Shown here: one piece after another, positions 1 to 7,253 of the stretch | How positions within the stretch are numbered: position 1 is the stretch's first letter | Layout of the letters: every line of letters starts with the position of its first letter | Source: an uncultured Blautia sp. | Lineage (GTDB): Bacteria > Bacillota > Clostridia > Lachnospirales > Lachnospiraceae | Assembly (NCBI GenBank): GCA_934408705.1 | Contig: CAKRVL010000038.1 | Location: 1-21,730 of the forward strand | Direction: 5' to 3' | DNA length: 21,730 bases | Position numbers and translations under genes: made by a program | Notes under the pieces: model-generated | Databases searched by the model: none | Told to the model about the DNA's origin: nothing | What the model saw: only the letters and a program-made list of their open reading frames with translations

Positions 1-39
1 CGTAAATCGCTACTTTCTCATATTTGGCGTGTCCCAAGT

Positions 40-85
40 TCAAAAGCCTTATCGTGCAAGCACGAACAGCTTTTTGATCTTTTGA
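40..85. other. Hairpin-forming element of unknown role
   Basis: Two nested inverted repeats are visible: AAAAGC (42-47) with GCTTTT (69-74), and TCGTG (52-56) with CACGA (61-65). An alternative outer pairing is TCAAAAG (40-46) with CTTTTGA (79-85). The T run at 71-75 gives it a terminator-like look on the plus strand for a gene left of the window. It could also be part of a dispersed intergenic repeat. Nothing coding is seen in positions 1-141. Confidence 0.4.
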
Positions 86-113
86 CACTGGTATCATAAA
101 ATCATATAGTAAC

Positions 114-139
114 GAAAAGTCCCGCCGTGTGCGGGGCTT
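114..139. terminator. Bidirectional intrinsic terminator
   Basis: An eight-pair stem, AGTCCCGC with GCGGGGCT (one G-T pair), encloses a short loop. It is preceded by an A run and followed by six T residues, so it can act in both directions. On the minus strand it lies immediately after the stop of the LysR gene; on the plus strand it would end transcription entering from the left. Confidence 0.8.
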
Positions 140-141
140 TT

Positions 142-1077
142 TTATAGACAGGAAATATTCAGAAATTCTTCCATGGCTCTGGTAAAGTATTTTCCTTTTT
201 TCCAGTAAAAACATACCTTTCTGCAGTTGTGCTTCAGGGGAAGCTTATAGTATACTACATCCTCATTGTGGGGGATGTGTGAGAGCATAATATCTCCGAT
301 AAAAGAAATTCCAAGTCCGGACTGGCAGACATTATAGGCAGTCATCTGCTGATCCATATTCAAAACAATATTGGGGGCAAAATGGCTGGATTTGCAGATC
401 TGTCTGGCTCTCTTACCTGTGTCATTTTCACCCTTCAGCATAATAAATGGCAGTCCCTGAAAATGCTCTAAGGGAACCGGCAAAACCTGGTCATCCAGAA
501 AAGTTCTGTTTTGCATCTGTTTTTCAGAAAGCTGAAATTCCTTCAGAGAGTCATTTACAGGAAAAGGACGGGGAACTGCCAGAAGAAGATGCTCCTCCTG
601 AAAAATACGGCTGGCAAAGATTCCAGAATCCAGATCGGTATTATCAAGAATCAGATCGACAGTACCCTTTTGCAGAAATTCAGTAAGTCTGGCAGTGGTT
701 TCTTCTACCAGATTTATTTTTATATTGGGATAGCGGGTGACAAAATCAGAAATCAGAGGAGGCAGAATCCAGGAAGAAAAAAGATTACTTCCCCCAAGGG
801 TGAGATTTCCTGCATCCAGATTCCCAAGGTCATGAAGGTAATCGGAAAAGCCCTTCTGGATACCAAGGATCTCTTCCACACATCTGATGTATTCTTTGCC
901 ATATTCTGTGACCTCCAGAGGCTTTGTGCTCCGGTCAAAAACAGGATATCCAATACGCTGCTCCACACGCTTTACGTTGGCACTTAAAGAAGGCTGTGAG
1001 ATAAATAAATTGGCAGCAGCTTTGGAAAAGCTCTTTTCTTTATATACTTCATAAACATATTCCATTCCCTGAAACAT
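142..1077 (-). CDS. LysR-family transcriptional regulator
   Basis: This 311-residue protein has the standard length and layout of the LysR family. The N-terminal winged helix-turn-helix (about residues 3-62) has the typical SFSKAAANLFISQPSLSANVKRVEQRIG pattern in two parts: SFSKAAANLFISQPSLS, then a recognition helix and wing ending in VTEYG. The effector-binding domain (about 90-300) begins at GNLTLGGSNLFSSWILPPLI. The minus-strand AAAGGAG just upstream supports the ATG at 1075-1077. The gene is divergent from aspA across 151 bp that contain palindromes, which is the classic arrangement for a LysR protein that controls its neighbour and itself. The effector is unknown; control of aspA is inferred from position only. 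It ends at a bidirectional terminator. Confidence 0.9.
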   Translation of the reverse strand: MFQGMEYVYEVYKEKSFSKAAANLFISQPSLSANVKRVEQRIGYPVFDRSTKPLEVTEYGKEYIRCVEEILGIQKGFSDYLHDLGNLDAGNLTLGGSNLFSSWILPPLISDFVTRYPNIKINLVEETTARLTEFLQKGTVDLILDNTDLDSGIFASRIFQEEHLLLAVPRPFPVNDSLKEFQLSEKQMQNRTFLDDQVLPVPLEHFQGLPFIMLKGENDTGKRARQICKSSHFAPNIVLNMDQQMTAYNVCQSGLGISFIGDIMLSHIPHNEDVVYYKLPLKHNCRKVCFYWKKGKYFTRAMEEFLNISCL

Positions 1078-1103
1078 AAAAACTCCTTTCCAAACACAAA
1101 ATC

Positions 1104-1124
1104 ATAGTATAACTTTTAAACTAT
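1104..1124. promoter_or_regulatory. Candidate LysR operator with regulator promoter
   Basis: An imperfect palindrome has arms ATAGTATAA (1104-1112) and TTAAACTAT (1116-1124) around CTT, with one mismatch. The minus-strand -10-like hexamer TATACT (complement of 1106-1111) lies inside it, so a protein bound here would block transcription of the LysR gene. A good minus-strand -35 was not found. LysR binding is inferred from location and symmetry. Confidence 0.5.
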
Positions 1125-1147
1125 AATAATTATAAAAATATATGTAT

Positions 1148-1176
1148 TTGATTATATTATAGCGGCTATATATAAT
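1148..1176 (+). promoter_or_regulatory. aspA promoter with embedded palindrome
   Basis: TTGATT (1148-1153) and TATAAT (1171-1176) are separated by 17 bases, a good vegetative sigma-A promoter. The spacer contains the perfect 13-base palindrome TATAGCGGCTATA (1158-1170), abutting the -10 box. It shares the ATAG/CTAT half-sites with the palindrome at 1104-1124, so both may be sites for the divergent LysR protein. Confidence 0.65.
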
Positions 1177-1228
1177 GGGTGCAAGAGCGAAGAAAGAAAT
1201 ATGAAAAAAAGAAATGGAGATATATAAA

Positions 1229-2650
1229 ATGAGTCAGCAGGAATACCGTACAGAGAAAGATTCAATTGGTACCAAACATGTACCGGAGGATGTGTATTAT
1301 GGAGTACAGTCTTTAAGAGCAGCAGAGAATTTCCATATTACAGGTCTTGCCATGCATCCGGAGATCATCAACAGTCTTGCCTATATTAAGAAAGCAGCTG
1401 CAATTACCAACTGTGAGGTCGGACTTCTGGACAAAAAAAGGGCACAGGCAATTGTTCAGGCATGTGATGAAATTCTGGAAGGCAAATTACATGAGGACTT
1501 TATTGTAGATCCTATCCAGGGCGGTGCAGGAACTTCTTTAAACATGAATGCCAATGAGGTAATCGCAAACAGAGCTACTGAGATAATGGGCGGAAAAAAG
1601 GGCGATTATGACGTAGTAAATCCTAATGACCATGTAAACTGCGGACAGTCTACCAATGACGTAATCCCTACAGCAGGAAAAATGACTTCCCTTCGTCTTC
1701 TGAAAAACCTGAAAAAAGAACTGATGAGATTACACAGTGTTCTGAATAAAAAGGCAGAAGAGTTTGACGGAGTTATCAAAATGGGAAGAACACAGCTTCA
1801 GGATGCTGTGCCGATCCGTCTGGGACAGGAATTTAAAGCATACAGTGTTGCGGTACTTCGTGATATTAACCGTATGGATAAGGCAATGGATGAGATGAGA
1901 ACCCTTAATATGGGTGGTACCGCTGTAGGAACCGGTCTGAATGCTGATGAATCTTATCTTCGCAGAATCGTGCCGAACCTTAGCGAAATTTCTGATATGG
2001 AGCTGGTACAGGCATATGACCTGATCGATTCCACACAGAATCTGGATCCATTTGTAGCTGTTTCAGGAGCTGTAAAAGCATGTGCGGTAACTTTATCAAA
2101 GATTGCCAATGACCTGCGTCTGATGTCCTCAGGCCCAAGAGCTGGATTTGGAGAAATCAATCTTCCGGCTAAGCAGAATGGTTCCTCTATTATGCCTGGA
2201 AAAGTCAATCCGGTTATTCCTGAGGTAGTAAACCAGGTTGCATTTAATGTGATTGGAAATGATGTGACTATTACAATGGCAGCAGAAGCAGGCCAGCTGG
2301 AGCTGAATGCATTCGAACCGATCATCTTCTATTGCCTGTTCCAGTCAATTGATACTCTTGGCTATGCGGTACAGACCTTTGTTGATAACTGCGTATCCGG
2401 AATTACTGCAAATGAGACAAGATGCCGTTACTTTGTAGAAAACAGTGTAGGAATCATAACAGCTATCTGTCCTTATGTTGGCTATCAGGAAGCTGCTGAA
2501 ATTGCCAAGGAAGCTATTAAGACAGGAGAATCTGTAAGAAAACTGATCATACAGAAAGGACTTCTTACAGAAGAACAAATGAATGAGATCATGGATCCTG
2601 TACAGATGACAGAGCCTGGAATTTCAGGAAAAAACAGCATTAAAATGTAA
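1229..2650 (+). CDS. aspA: Aspartate ammonia-lyase (aspartase)
   Basis: It catalyses reversible deamination of L-aspartate to fumarate and ammonia in the cytoplasm, feeding fumarate to anaerobic respiration or nitrogen supply. The protein is 473 residues, close to the family norm. The superfamily signature GSSIMPGKVNP lies at about residues 318-328, with the catalytic serine expected at 319. The following VIPEVVNQ and the early GGAGTSLNMNANEV favour aspartase over class II fumarase. An upstream in-frame ATG at 1214 exists, but the TGGAGA ribosome site (1215-1220) overlaps it and is correctly spaced for the ATG at 1229, so 1229 was chosen. A sigma-A promoter lies upstream and a strong terminator follows, so it is probably monocistronic. 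Fumarase activity is the only serious alternative. Confidence 0.93.
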   Translation: MSQQEYRTEKDSIGTKHVPEDVYYGVQSLRAAENFHITGLAMHPEIINSLAYIKKAAAITNCEVGLLDKKRAQAIVQACDEILEGKLHEDFIVDPIQGGAGTSLNMNANEVIANRATEIMGGKKGDYDVVNPNDHVNCGQSTNDVIPTAGKMTSLRLLKNLKKELMRLHSVLNKKAEEFDGVIKMGRTQLQDAVPIRLGQEFKAYSVAVLRDINRMDKAMDEMRTLNMGGTAVGTGLNADESYLRRIVPNLSEISDMELVQAYDLIDSTQNLDPFVAVSGAVKACAVTLSKIANDLRLMSSGPRAGFGEINLPAKQNGSSIMPGKVNPVIPEVVNQVAFNVIGNDVTITMAAEAGQLELNAFEPIIFYCLFQSIDTLGYAVQTFVDNCVSGITANETRCRYFVENSVGIITAICPYVGYQEAAEIAKEAIKTGESVRKLIIQKGLLTEEQMNEIMDPVQMTEPGISGKNSIKM

Positions 2651-2658
2651 TTAATCAA

Positions 2659-2721
2659 AAAAATCCTCTGTTTGGTTGCGTGAAGCAGTTTGCCCAAAAG
2701 CAGCCGGCAGGGGATTTTTTT
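2659..2721 (+). terminator. Intrinsic terminator after aspA
   Basis: AAATCCTCTG (2661-2670) pairs with CAGGGGATTT, and an inner GGTTGC (2674-2679) pairs with GCAGCC. The stem is followed by a run of seven T residues ending at 2721. It lies a few bases after the aspA stop codon. Confidence 0.8.
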
Positions 2722-2793
2722 GCTTTCACCTGCTGTGCGCCTGTGGCGTTTCCATGCTGTCATCTGGGACTTTTACAGTAAAGTGAATTATGA

Positions 2794-2976
2794 TATGATA
2801 AAAAGGAGCATTTTATTCAGGTTATGGGTGAGCTACGAAGGGAATTGGAAATTCCGTTTAAGCAGAAAAAGATGGGAATTGCCGGAGACGACAGCTGGGA
2901 CGCACGGACTCATGAAGAGTATTTGCTGGATGCTGGTGAATTTATGGAATTTTCATTTATATTCAAAGGAATCTGA
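2794..2976 (+). pseudogene. C-terminal remnant of LacZ-type (GH2) beta-galactosidase
   Basis: The open frame from 2794 to the TGA at 2974-2976 encodes about 60 residues, the only in-frame ATG being at 2824. It contains MGIAGDDSWDARTHEEYLL, which closely matches the end of LacZ-type beta-galactosidases (E. coli LacZ has MGIGGDDSW about 30 residues before its C-terminus). It ends at the place a real LacZ would end. A stop codon (2791-2793) precedes it and about 900 expected upstream residues are absent, so it looks like a decayed remnant. An AAGGAG (2803-2808) lies 15 bases before the ATG, too far for good initiation. A larger ORF (2690-3061) in another frame shows no recognisable protein. The location beside a LacI gene and a GH42 operon suggests the older enzyme was lost from this locus. 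Identification rests on the motif by eye. Confidence 0.72.
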
Positions 2977-2999
2977 TAATGGGTTGTCAAAAACTGTGC

Positions 3000-3028
3000 T
3001 TGCAATAACTTCCAGGGTTTGTTATCTT
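3000..3028 (+). promoter_or_regulatory. Candidate promoter of the lacI-type gene
   Basis: TTGCAA (3000-3005) and TATCTT (3023-3028) are 17 bases apart, about 80 bases before the start of the LacI-family gene. Both boxes differ from consensus by two or fewer positions. It lies after the lacZ remnant, so the repressor gene probably has its own transcript. Confidence 0.45.
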
Positions 3029-3110
3029 ATTATGAAAAGCGAAGCGACAAAGTTTGCCTGACAGGGAAATGGTTATAGAAACAAGGCAGCCGCGCTGATG
3101 AGGTGTTTTT

Positions 3111-4112
3111 ATGGAAGAAAAGAAAATATACACGATCGATGATATAGCCCGGGAGCTGGGGGTGAGCAAAACCACAGTTTCCAGAGCAATTTCAGGAAAA
3201 GGACGGATTGGACAGGCTACCAGGGAAAGAGTGCTTCAGTTTATTAAGGAGCATGATTACCGGCCGAATGTTATGGCGAAAGGGCTTGCTCAGAGAAAAA
3301 CATATAATCTGGCACTGCTTTTGCCAAAGGACTATATTGCTACAGAATTTCCTTTTTTTAAAGACTGTATGAACGGAATCTGTGAAGTGGCATCTGATTG
3401 TGACTATGATATTATCATTTCCATGATTGAGGAAAACGATCTTTCCCAGCTGAAAAGACTGGAAAACAACAAAAAGGTGGATGGAATGATCCTTAGCAGA
3501 ACTCTGGAAAATTCCCAGACACAGAAATATCTGAAAAGCTGTAATATACCATTTGTGGTAATCGGTCCATGTGAGGATGTGGATATCCCATCTGTTGACA
3601 ATCAGAATCAGGAAGCCAGTCAGGAGATGACAGGTGTTCTTTTAATGAAAGGAATGAAAAAGCTGGCATTGTTAGGAGGAAATGAATCCTACAGCGTCAC
3701 CCAAAGCAGGTATCAGGGATTCGTTCAGGCGCACCAGCAGCAGGGAATTCCTTTTCAGGGAGAACTGGTTTATATGAATGCGGACAATCAGATGAAGATT
3801 ACAGAAGCTGTGGCGAATGCACTGGAACATGGTGCAGAGGGCTTTGTATGTATGGACGATGTGATTTGTAATATGTGTCTTAGCAGCCTGCGGGAAAAGA
3901 AGATATGTATTCCGGCAGATATAAAAGTAGCCAGTCTGTATGACAGTATAAATCTGGAAAATAACAATCCTCCTGTTACCAGTGTAAGATTCGATACAGT
4001 GCGGCTGGGGCGGATGGCATGTGCAAAGCTTCTTCAGCTTCTTGGGGAAAATCCAAAGGTAGATTTGCTGCCGCTAAATTATCAGGTTATTTTACGAGAA
4101 TCCACACAGTAA
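3111..4112 (+). CDS. LacI-family transcriptional repressor
   Basis: The 333-residue protein has the family length. An N-terminal LacI helix-turn-helix is clear: YTIDDIARELGVSKTTVSRA at residues 7-26, with the hinge-helix region ending near residue 60 (RPNVMAKGLAQRKT). The rest (about 62-331) is a periplasmic-binding-protein-like sugar sensor, starting with YNLALLLPKD and ending in PLNYQVILRES. A GAGGTG ribosome site sits five bases before the ATG. It is followed directly by a control region with two identical palindromic 19-mers around a strong promoter, so it very likely represses the transporter/beta-galactosidase operon downstream. The inducer is probably a galactoside, inferred from the GH42 enzyme in that operon. 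By position it corresponds to GanR of Bacillus, but orthology was not tested. Confidence 0.92.
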   Translation: MEEKKIYTIDDIARELGVSKTTVSRAISGKGRIGQATRERVLQFIKEHDYRPNVMAKGLAQRKTYNLALLLPKDYIATEFPFFKDCMNGICEVASDCDYDIIISMIEENDLSQLKRLENNKKVDGMILSRTLENSQTQKYLKSCNIPFVVIGPCEDVDIPSVDNQNQEASQEMTGVLLMKGMKKLALLGGNESYSVTQSRYQGFVQAHQQQGIPFQGELVYMNADNQMKITEAVANALEHGAEGFVCMDDVICNMCLSSLREKKICIPADIKVASLYDSINLENNNPPVTSVRFDTVRLGRMACAKLLQLLGENPKVDLLPLNYQVILRESTQ

Positions 4113-4127
4113 AATGTGTGGATTTTT
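4099..4127 (+). terminator. Terminator overlapping the lacI-type stop codon
   Basis: A perfect nine-pair stem, AATCCACAC (4099-4107) with GTGTGGATT (4116-4124), encloses an eight-base loop that contains the TAA stop. It is followed by T residues to 4127. The last codons and stop of the repressor gene form the left arm and loop. Confidence 0.75.
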
Positions 4128-4160
4128 CCATCTGTAAATAGAACATCTGCAGATGGAAAA
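4124..4160. other. Second perfect hairpin after lacI-type gene
   Basis: TTTTCCATCTG (4124-4134) is the exact reverse complement of CAGATGGAAAA (4150-4160), an 11-pair stem with a 15-base loop. It starts inside the T tract of the preceding terminator, so the two structures overlap by a few bases. It is not followed by a T run, so it is probably not a terminator itself; it may protect the 3' end of the repressor mRNA. Confidence 0.55.
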
Positions 4161-4184
4161 AATTCAGGTACAAACGTATTTAAG

Positions 4185-4203
4185 GAACAATCGGTTGCGC
4201 AAA
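4185..4203. promoter_or_regulatory. Upstream operator O1 (LacI-type)
   Basis: GAACAATCGGTTGCGCAAA occurs here and again, identical over all 19 bases, at 4302-4320. Its core TTGCGCAA is a perfect palindrome with the central CG typical of LacI-family operators. The core centre is at 4198/4199. A weaker relative, TTGTGCAA, lies at 4215-4222. Confidence 0.75.
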
Positions 4204-4264
4204 CAAAAATACTATTGTGCAATATAGCAAAAAAACGAGCTGGAAATTATATAATATTAGCTAA

Positions 4265-4293
4265 TTGACAATAAGACTATAATGTTATATACT
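4265..4293 (+). promoter_or_regulatory. Strong promoter of the galactoside operon
   Basis: A consensus -35 TTGACA (4265-4270) and a near-consensus -10 TATACT (4288-4293) are exactly 17 bases apart. Transcription should begin near 4300, immediately before the downstream operator and about 100 bases before the binding-protein gene. Confidence 0.85.
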
Positions 4294-4301
4294 AAATGCA
4301 C

Positions 4302-4320
4302 GAACAATCGGTTGCGCAAA
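4302..4320. promoter_or_regulatory. Downstream operator O2 (LacI-type)
   Basis: This is an exact copy of the 19-base motif at 4185-4203, with its palindromic core centred at 4315/4316. It begins one or two bases after the predicted transcription start, where a bound repressor would block initiation or early elongation. The centre-to-centre distance to O1 is 117 bp, close to 11 helical turns, which would allow looping. Confidence 0.8.
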
Positions 4321-4402
4321 ATAACAAAACAGACCAGTTAATCGTAGTTAACAGTCACGAAATGGGCAGCAGCCGCAGGGAAAAAATCAGGAGGAAGAGA
4401 TC

Positions 4403-5668
4403 ATGAAAAAAGTAGTGAAGAAAGTAATCGCACCGGCATTAGCAGTAGCTATGGCAGCATCCTGCACAGTATGCGTAAATGCAGAGGCAGACGAAACAAT
4501 TAAGTTAACTGTATGGGGCGCAGAAGAGGATCAGAACTTATTAAAAGAGCTGACAGACAAATTCCAGGAAGCTTATCCGGATCAGACATTTGACATCCAG
4601 ATCGGTGTTGAATCCGAATCCACTGCGAAGGATACCGTTCTTACAGACGTTGAAGCAGCAGCTGATGTATTCTCATTTGCAGATGACCAGCTTACAGACC
4701 TTGTTAAAGCTGGCGCACTTCTGAAGCTTGATGATTATGCAGATGCTCTTCAGCTTGCAGGCAAGACACTGGACGATGTAAAAGCAGCAAATGTGGATGG
4801 TTCTATTGAGGCAGCGTCCTTAGACGGAAGCCTTTATGCATTCCCAAGAGCAGCTGATAACGGATATTTCCTTTACTATGATTCATCCGTACTTACTGAG
4901 GAAGACGTAGCAAGCTGGGACAGCCTTCTTGCAGCAGCTGACAAGGCTGGCAAGAAAGTCGGCATGACTCTTGCATCCGGATGGTACAATGCTTCCTTCT
5001 TCTACGGAGCAGGATTTACTACAGGACTGAATGATGACGGAACTACTTCCATAGATTGGAACGGAACAAGCGCAGACGGCTATACAGGCGTTGATGTTGT
5101 AAAGGGAATGCTTGATATCACTGGAAACCCGGCATTTATGGCAATCGCAGATGGTGACATTTCCAACCAGCTTGCTTCCGGAAATCTGGTAGCATGCGTA
5201 TCTGGTACATGGGATGGCACTACAGCACAGGAAGTTTACGGCGATGGATATGCAGCAACCAAGCTTCCAACCTTCACTGTTGGTGATGCACAGGTTCAGC
5301 AGGGCTCTGTAGCTGGTTACAAATTTATCGGTGTGAACGGATATTCTGAGAACTCCGGATGGGCAGTTCTTCTGGCTGAGTACCTTACAAATGAAGAATC
5401 CCAGCAGGCATTCTTTGATCAGAGAGAAAGCGGTCCTTCCAACAAGAACGTAGCTGCTTCCGATTCTGTAAAAGAGAATGTAGCTCTTGGAGCACTTGCA
5501 CAGCAGGCTGAATTTGCACAGGCACAGAAGGTCGGCGGAAAATACTGGGATCCAGCCCAGACATTTGGCGAACTGATCGCACAGGGAACCTTATCTGTTG
5601 ATGATGATGCAGCTATCCAGGAAGCACTGGACAATTTTGTTGACGGTGCATCAGCACCATTAGAATAA
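4403..5668 (+). CDS. Sugar ABC transporter solute-binding protein (MalE/GanS type)
   Basis: The 421-residue exported protein captures an oligosaccharide outside the cell for the permeases encoded next. The N-terminal signal has charged MKKVVKKV, a hydrophobic stretch, then MAAS-C21, a loose lipobox; C21 may be lipidated, otherwise cleavage after VNA27 is possible. The mature part begins with ETIKLTVWGAEED, a characteristic opening of family 1 extracellular binding proteins, and contains FSFADDQLTDLVKAGALLKL, FPRAADNGYFLYYD and GSVAGYKFIGVN, all typical of maltose/cyclodextrin/galactan-type binders. AGGAGG (4389-4394) lies eight bases before the ATG. It is the first gene of the operon behind the strong promoter and O2. 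Galacto-oligosaccharide is the likely ligand because a GH42 enzyme is in the operon; maltodextrin binding is not excluded. Confidence 0.88.
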   Translation: MKKVVKKVIAPALAVAMAASCTVCVNAEADETIKLTVWGAEEDQNLLKELTDKFQEAYPDQTFDIQIGVESESTAKDTVLTDVEAAADVFSFADDQLTDLVKAGALLKLDDYADALQLAGKTLDDVKAANVDGSIEAASLDGSLYAFPRAADNGYFLYYDSSVLTEEDVASWDSLLAAADKAGKKVGMTLASGWYNASFFYGAGFTTGLNDDGTTSIDWNGTSADGYTGVDVVKGMLDITGNPAFMAIADGDISNQLASGNLVACVSGTWDGTTAQEVYGDGYAATKLPTFTVGDAQVQQGSVAGYKFIGVNGYSENSGWAVLLAEYLTNEESQQAFFDQRESGPSNKNVAASDSVKENVALGALAQQAEFAQAQKVGGKYWDPAQTFGELIAQGTLSVDDDAAIQEALDNFVDGASAPLE

Positions 5669-5704
5669 ATCAGAATAAAAGCTGATTAAAAGGAAATAAA
5701 CCGG

Positions 5705-5735
5705 ACGGCTCATATGCATACTGCATGTGAGCCGT
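5705..5735 (+). other. Strong intercistronic hairpin after binding-protein gene
   Basis: ACGGCTCATATGCA pairs with TGCATGTGAGCCGT around a three-base loop: 14 pairs with a single G-T. Only three T residues follow, so it is more likely a 3' stabiliser or partial attenuator that keeps the binding protein more abundant than the permeases than a full terminator. Confidence 0.65.
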
Positions 5736-5753
5736 TTCAAAACTAAATGGATT

Positions 5754-5771
5754 TACCACCGTTTGGTGGTA
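5754..5771 (+). other. Small hairpin before malF-type gene
   Basis: TACCACC (5754-5760) and GGTGGTA (5765-5771) form a perfect seven-pair stem with a GTTT loop, 11 bases before the ribosome site of the permease gene. It may influence initiation. Confidence 0.5.
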
Positions 5772-5795
5772 TTGCCGTAAATGAGGAGGAGAGAT

Positions 5796-7253
5796 ATGGC
5801 AGCACAGGAAAAGACGACTGCAGCAGTAATTGGTGGATTTTTTAAAGCAATTGGTGCTTTTTTTGCTGATTTTGGAACTGCTGTGGCAAAGGGCGATGCC
5901 TTCGTCAAGCTGTCACTGGTCTGGATGGGTGCAGGCTATGTGAAGCGGAAGCAGTATGTGAAAGCAGTTCTCATGACGTTGCTTGAGATTGCAGTTATTC
6001 TGTTTACCGTTAAATTTGCCATGCAGTATGTACCAAAATTCGGAAGCCTTGGAACTGTAAAAATGGAAAAAGTCTTCAATATGAAGACCATGAAAAGTGA
6101 ATTTAATGATTATGATAATTCCTTTACCATTCTTTTGTTTTCCCTGTTCAGCTTCGTCGTATGGTTTACAGCAGTGATAGTATGGATCAAAAATGTGGTA
6201 AATGTATATGAGCTTCAGAAACTGGAAGAGGCCGGGATGCATATCAATACCTTTAAGGAAGATCTGAGATCCCTTACAGAAGAGAAATTTCACATTACAT
6301 TACTTACACTTCCTGTTCTTGGCGTTGTAGTTTTTACACTGATTCCGATTCTTCTGCTGATCTTTGTAGCATTTACCAATTATGACCAGCAGCATATGCC
6401 GCCTACGGAATTATTCTCCTGGGTAGGCTTTAATAACTTTGTAAGCCTGTTTGGAGGCGGCGGACTTACGTCTACCTTCGGATATGCGTTTGTAAGAGTT
6501 CTTGGCTGGACTCTTGTATGGGCATTTTTTGCAACCTTTACTACATATATTGGTGGTATTCTGCTTTCCCTGCTTTTGAACAATAAGAAAACAAGACTGC
6601 CGAAAATGTGGAGAACTTTATTTATTGTAACTATTGCAGTTCCCCAGTTCGTATCCCTTCTGCTGGTAAGAAACTTCTTCTCAAATGGAGGCATCGTAAA
6701 TACGATCTGCAGCAATATCGGTCTTACAGGATTCTTACGGAGCATCGGTCTTGTATCCACAAGCTACATTCCGTTCCTTTCTGCGCCAGGCTGGGCACAT
6801 GTGATGATCATTCTTATTAATATCTGGATTGGTGTTCCTTATCAGATGCTGATCGCTACCGGAGTCCTGATGAATCTTCCATCTGATCAGCTGGAAAGTG
6901 CAAGAGTGGATGGAGCTACCAGTTTCCAGATCTTCCGTAAGATCACAATGCCTTATCTGCTTTTCGTAACAGGTCCGGCACTTGTAACAGATTTTGTAAA
7001 AAATATCAACAACTTTAATGTAATCTATCTTCTGACACAGGATGTATATACCACGACAAATCAGGCAATGGCCAATTCCCAGGCGAAGGAAGTTGACCTT
7101 CTTGTAACGTGGCTGTTCCGTCTGACACAGGATTATTACAACTACAAAATGGCGTCTGCCATTGGTATCATTGTATTCATTATCTGTGCAGCATTTACCC
7201 TGTTTGCATTTAACAGAATGATCAAAGGAGATAAGGAGGGAACATATCAATAA
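5796..7253 (+). CDS. Sugar ABC transporter permease (MalF/GanP type)
   Basis: This 485-residue integral membrane subunit forms the sugar channel with the MalG-type partner. A roughly 175-residue N-terminal extension has two hydrophobic segments (about 53-75 and 107-132). It precedes the conserved six-helix core, which begins near FHITLLTLPVLGVVVFTLIP. The ATPase-docking EAA loop is clear: LESARVDGATSFQIFRKI at about residues 366-383. The total of about eight helices resembles E. coli MalF. The AGGAGG ribosome site (5783-5788) overlaps an earlier in-frame ATG at 5781 and is seven bases before the ATG at 5796, so the later start was chosen. It ends in TAATG, overlapping the next gene by one base. 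No ATPase gene accompanies the importer, so a shared ATPase such as an MsmX homologue probably powers it. Confidence 0.92.
   Translation: MAAQEKTTAAVIGGFFKAIGAFFADFGTAVAKGDAFVKLSLVWMGAGYVKRKQYVKAVLMTLLEIAVILFTVKFAMQYVPKFGSLGTVKMEKVFNMKTMKSEFNDYDNSFTILLFSLFSFVVWFTAVIVWIKNVVNVYELQKLEEAGMHINTFKEDLRSLTEEKFHITLLTLPVLGVVVFTLIPILLLIFVAFTNYDQQHMPPTELFSWVGFNNFVSLFGGGGLTSTFGYAFVRVLGWTLVWAFFATFTTYIGGILLSLLLNNKKTRLPKMWRTLFIVTIAVPQFVSLLLVRNFFSNGGIVNTICSNIGLTGFLRSIGLVSTSYIPFLSAPGWAHVMIILINIWIGVPYQMLIATGVLMNLPSDQLESARVDGATSFQIFRKITMPYLLFVTGPALVTDFVKNINNFNVIYLLTQDVYTTTNQAMANSQAKEVDLLVTWLFRLTQDYYNYKMASAIGIIVFIICAAFTLFAFNRMIKGDKEGTYQ

Noticed and set aside
447..987. Plus-strand ORFs (447-686 and 511-987) opposite the LysR gene
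   Set aside because: They lie antisense to a clear LysR protein, have no ribosome site and no recognisable protein pattern.
2690..3061. 123-residue plus-strand ORF
   Set aside because: It starts inside the aspA terminator, and another frame in the same DNA carries the LacZ-like C-terminal motif; composition is not protein-like.
4265..4283. TTGACA followed by TATAAT (4278-4283) as the promoter pair
   Set aside because: The spacer would be only seven bases; TATACT at 4288 gives the proper 17.
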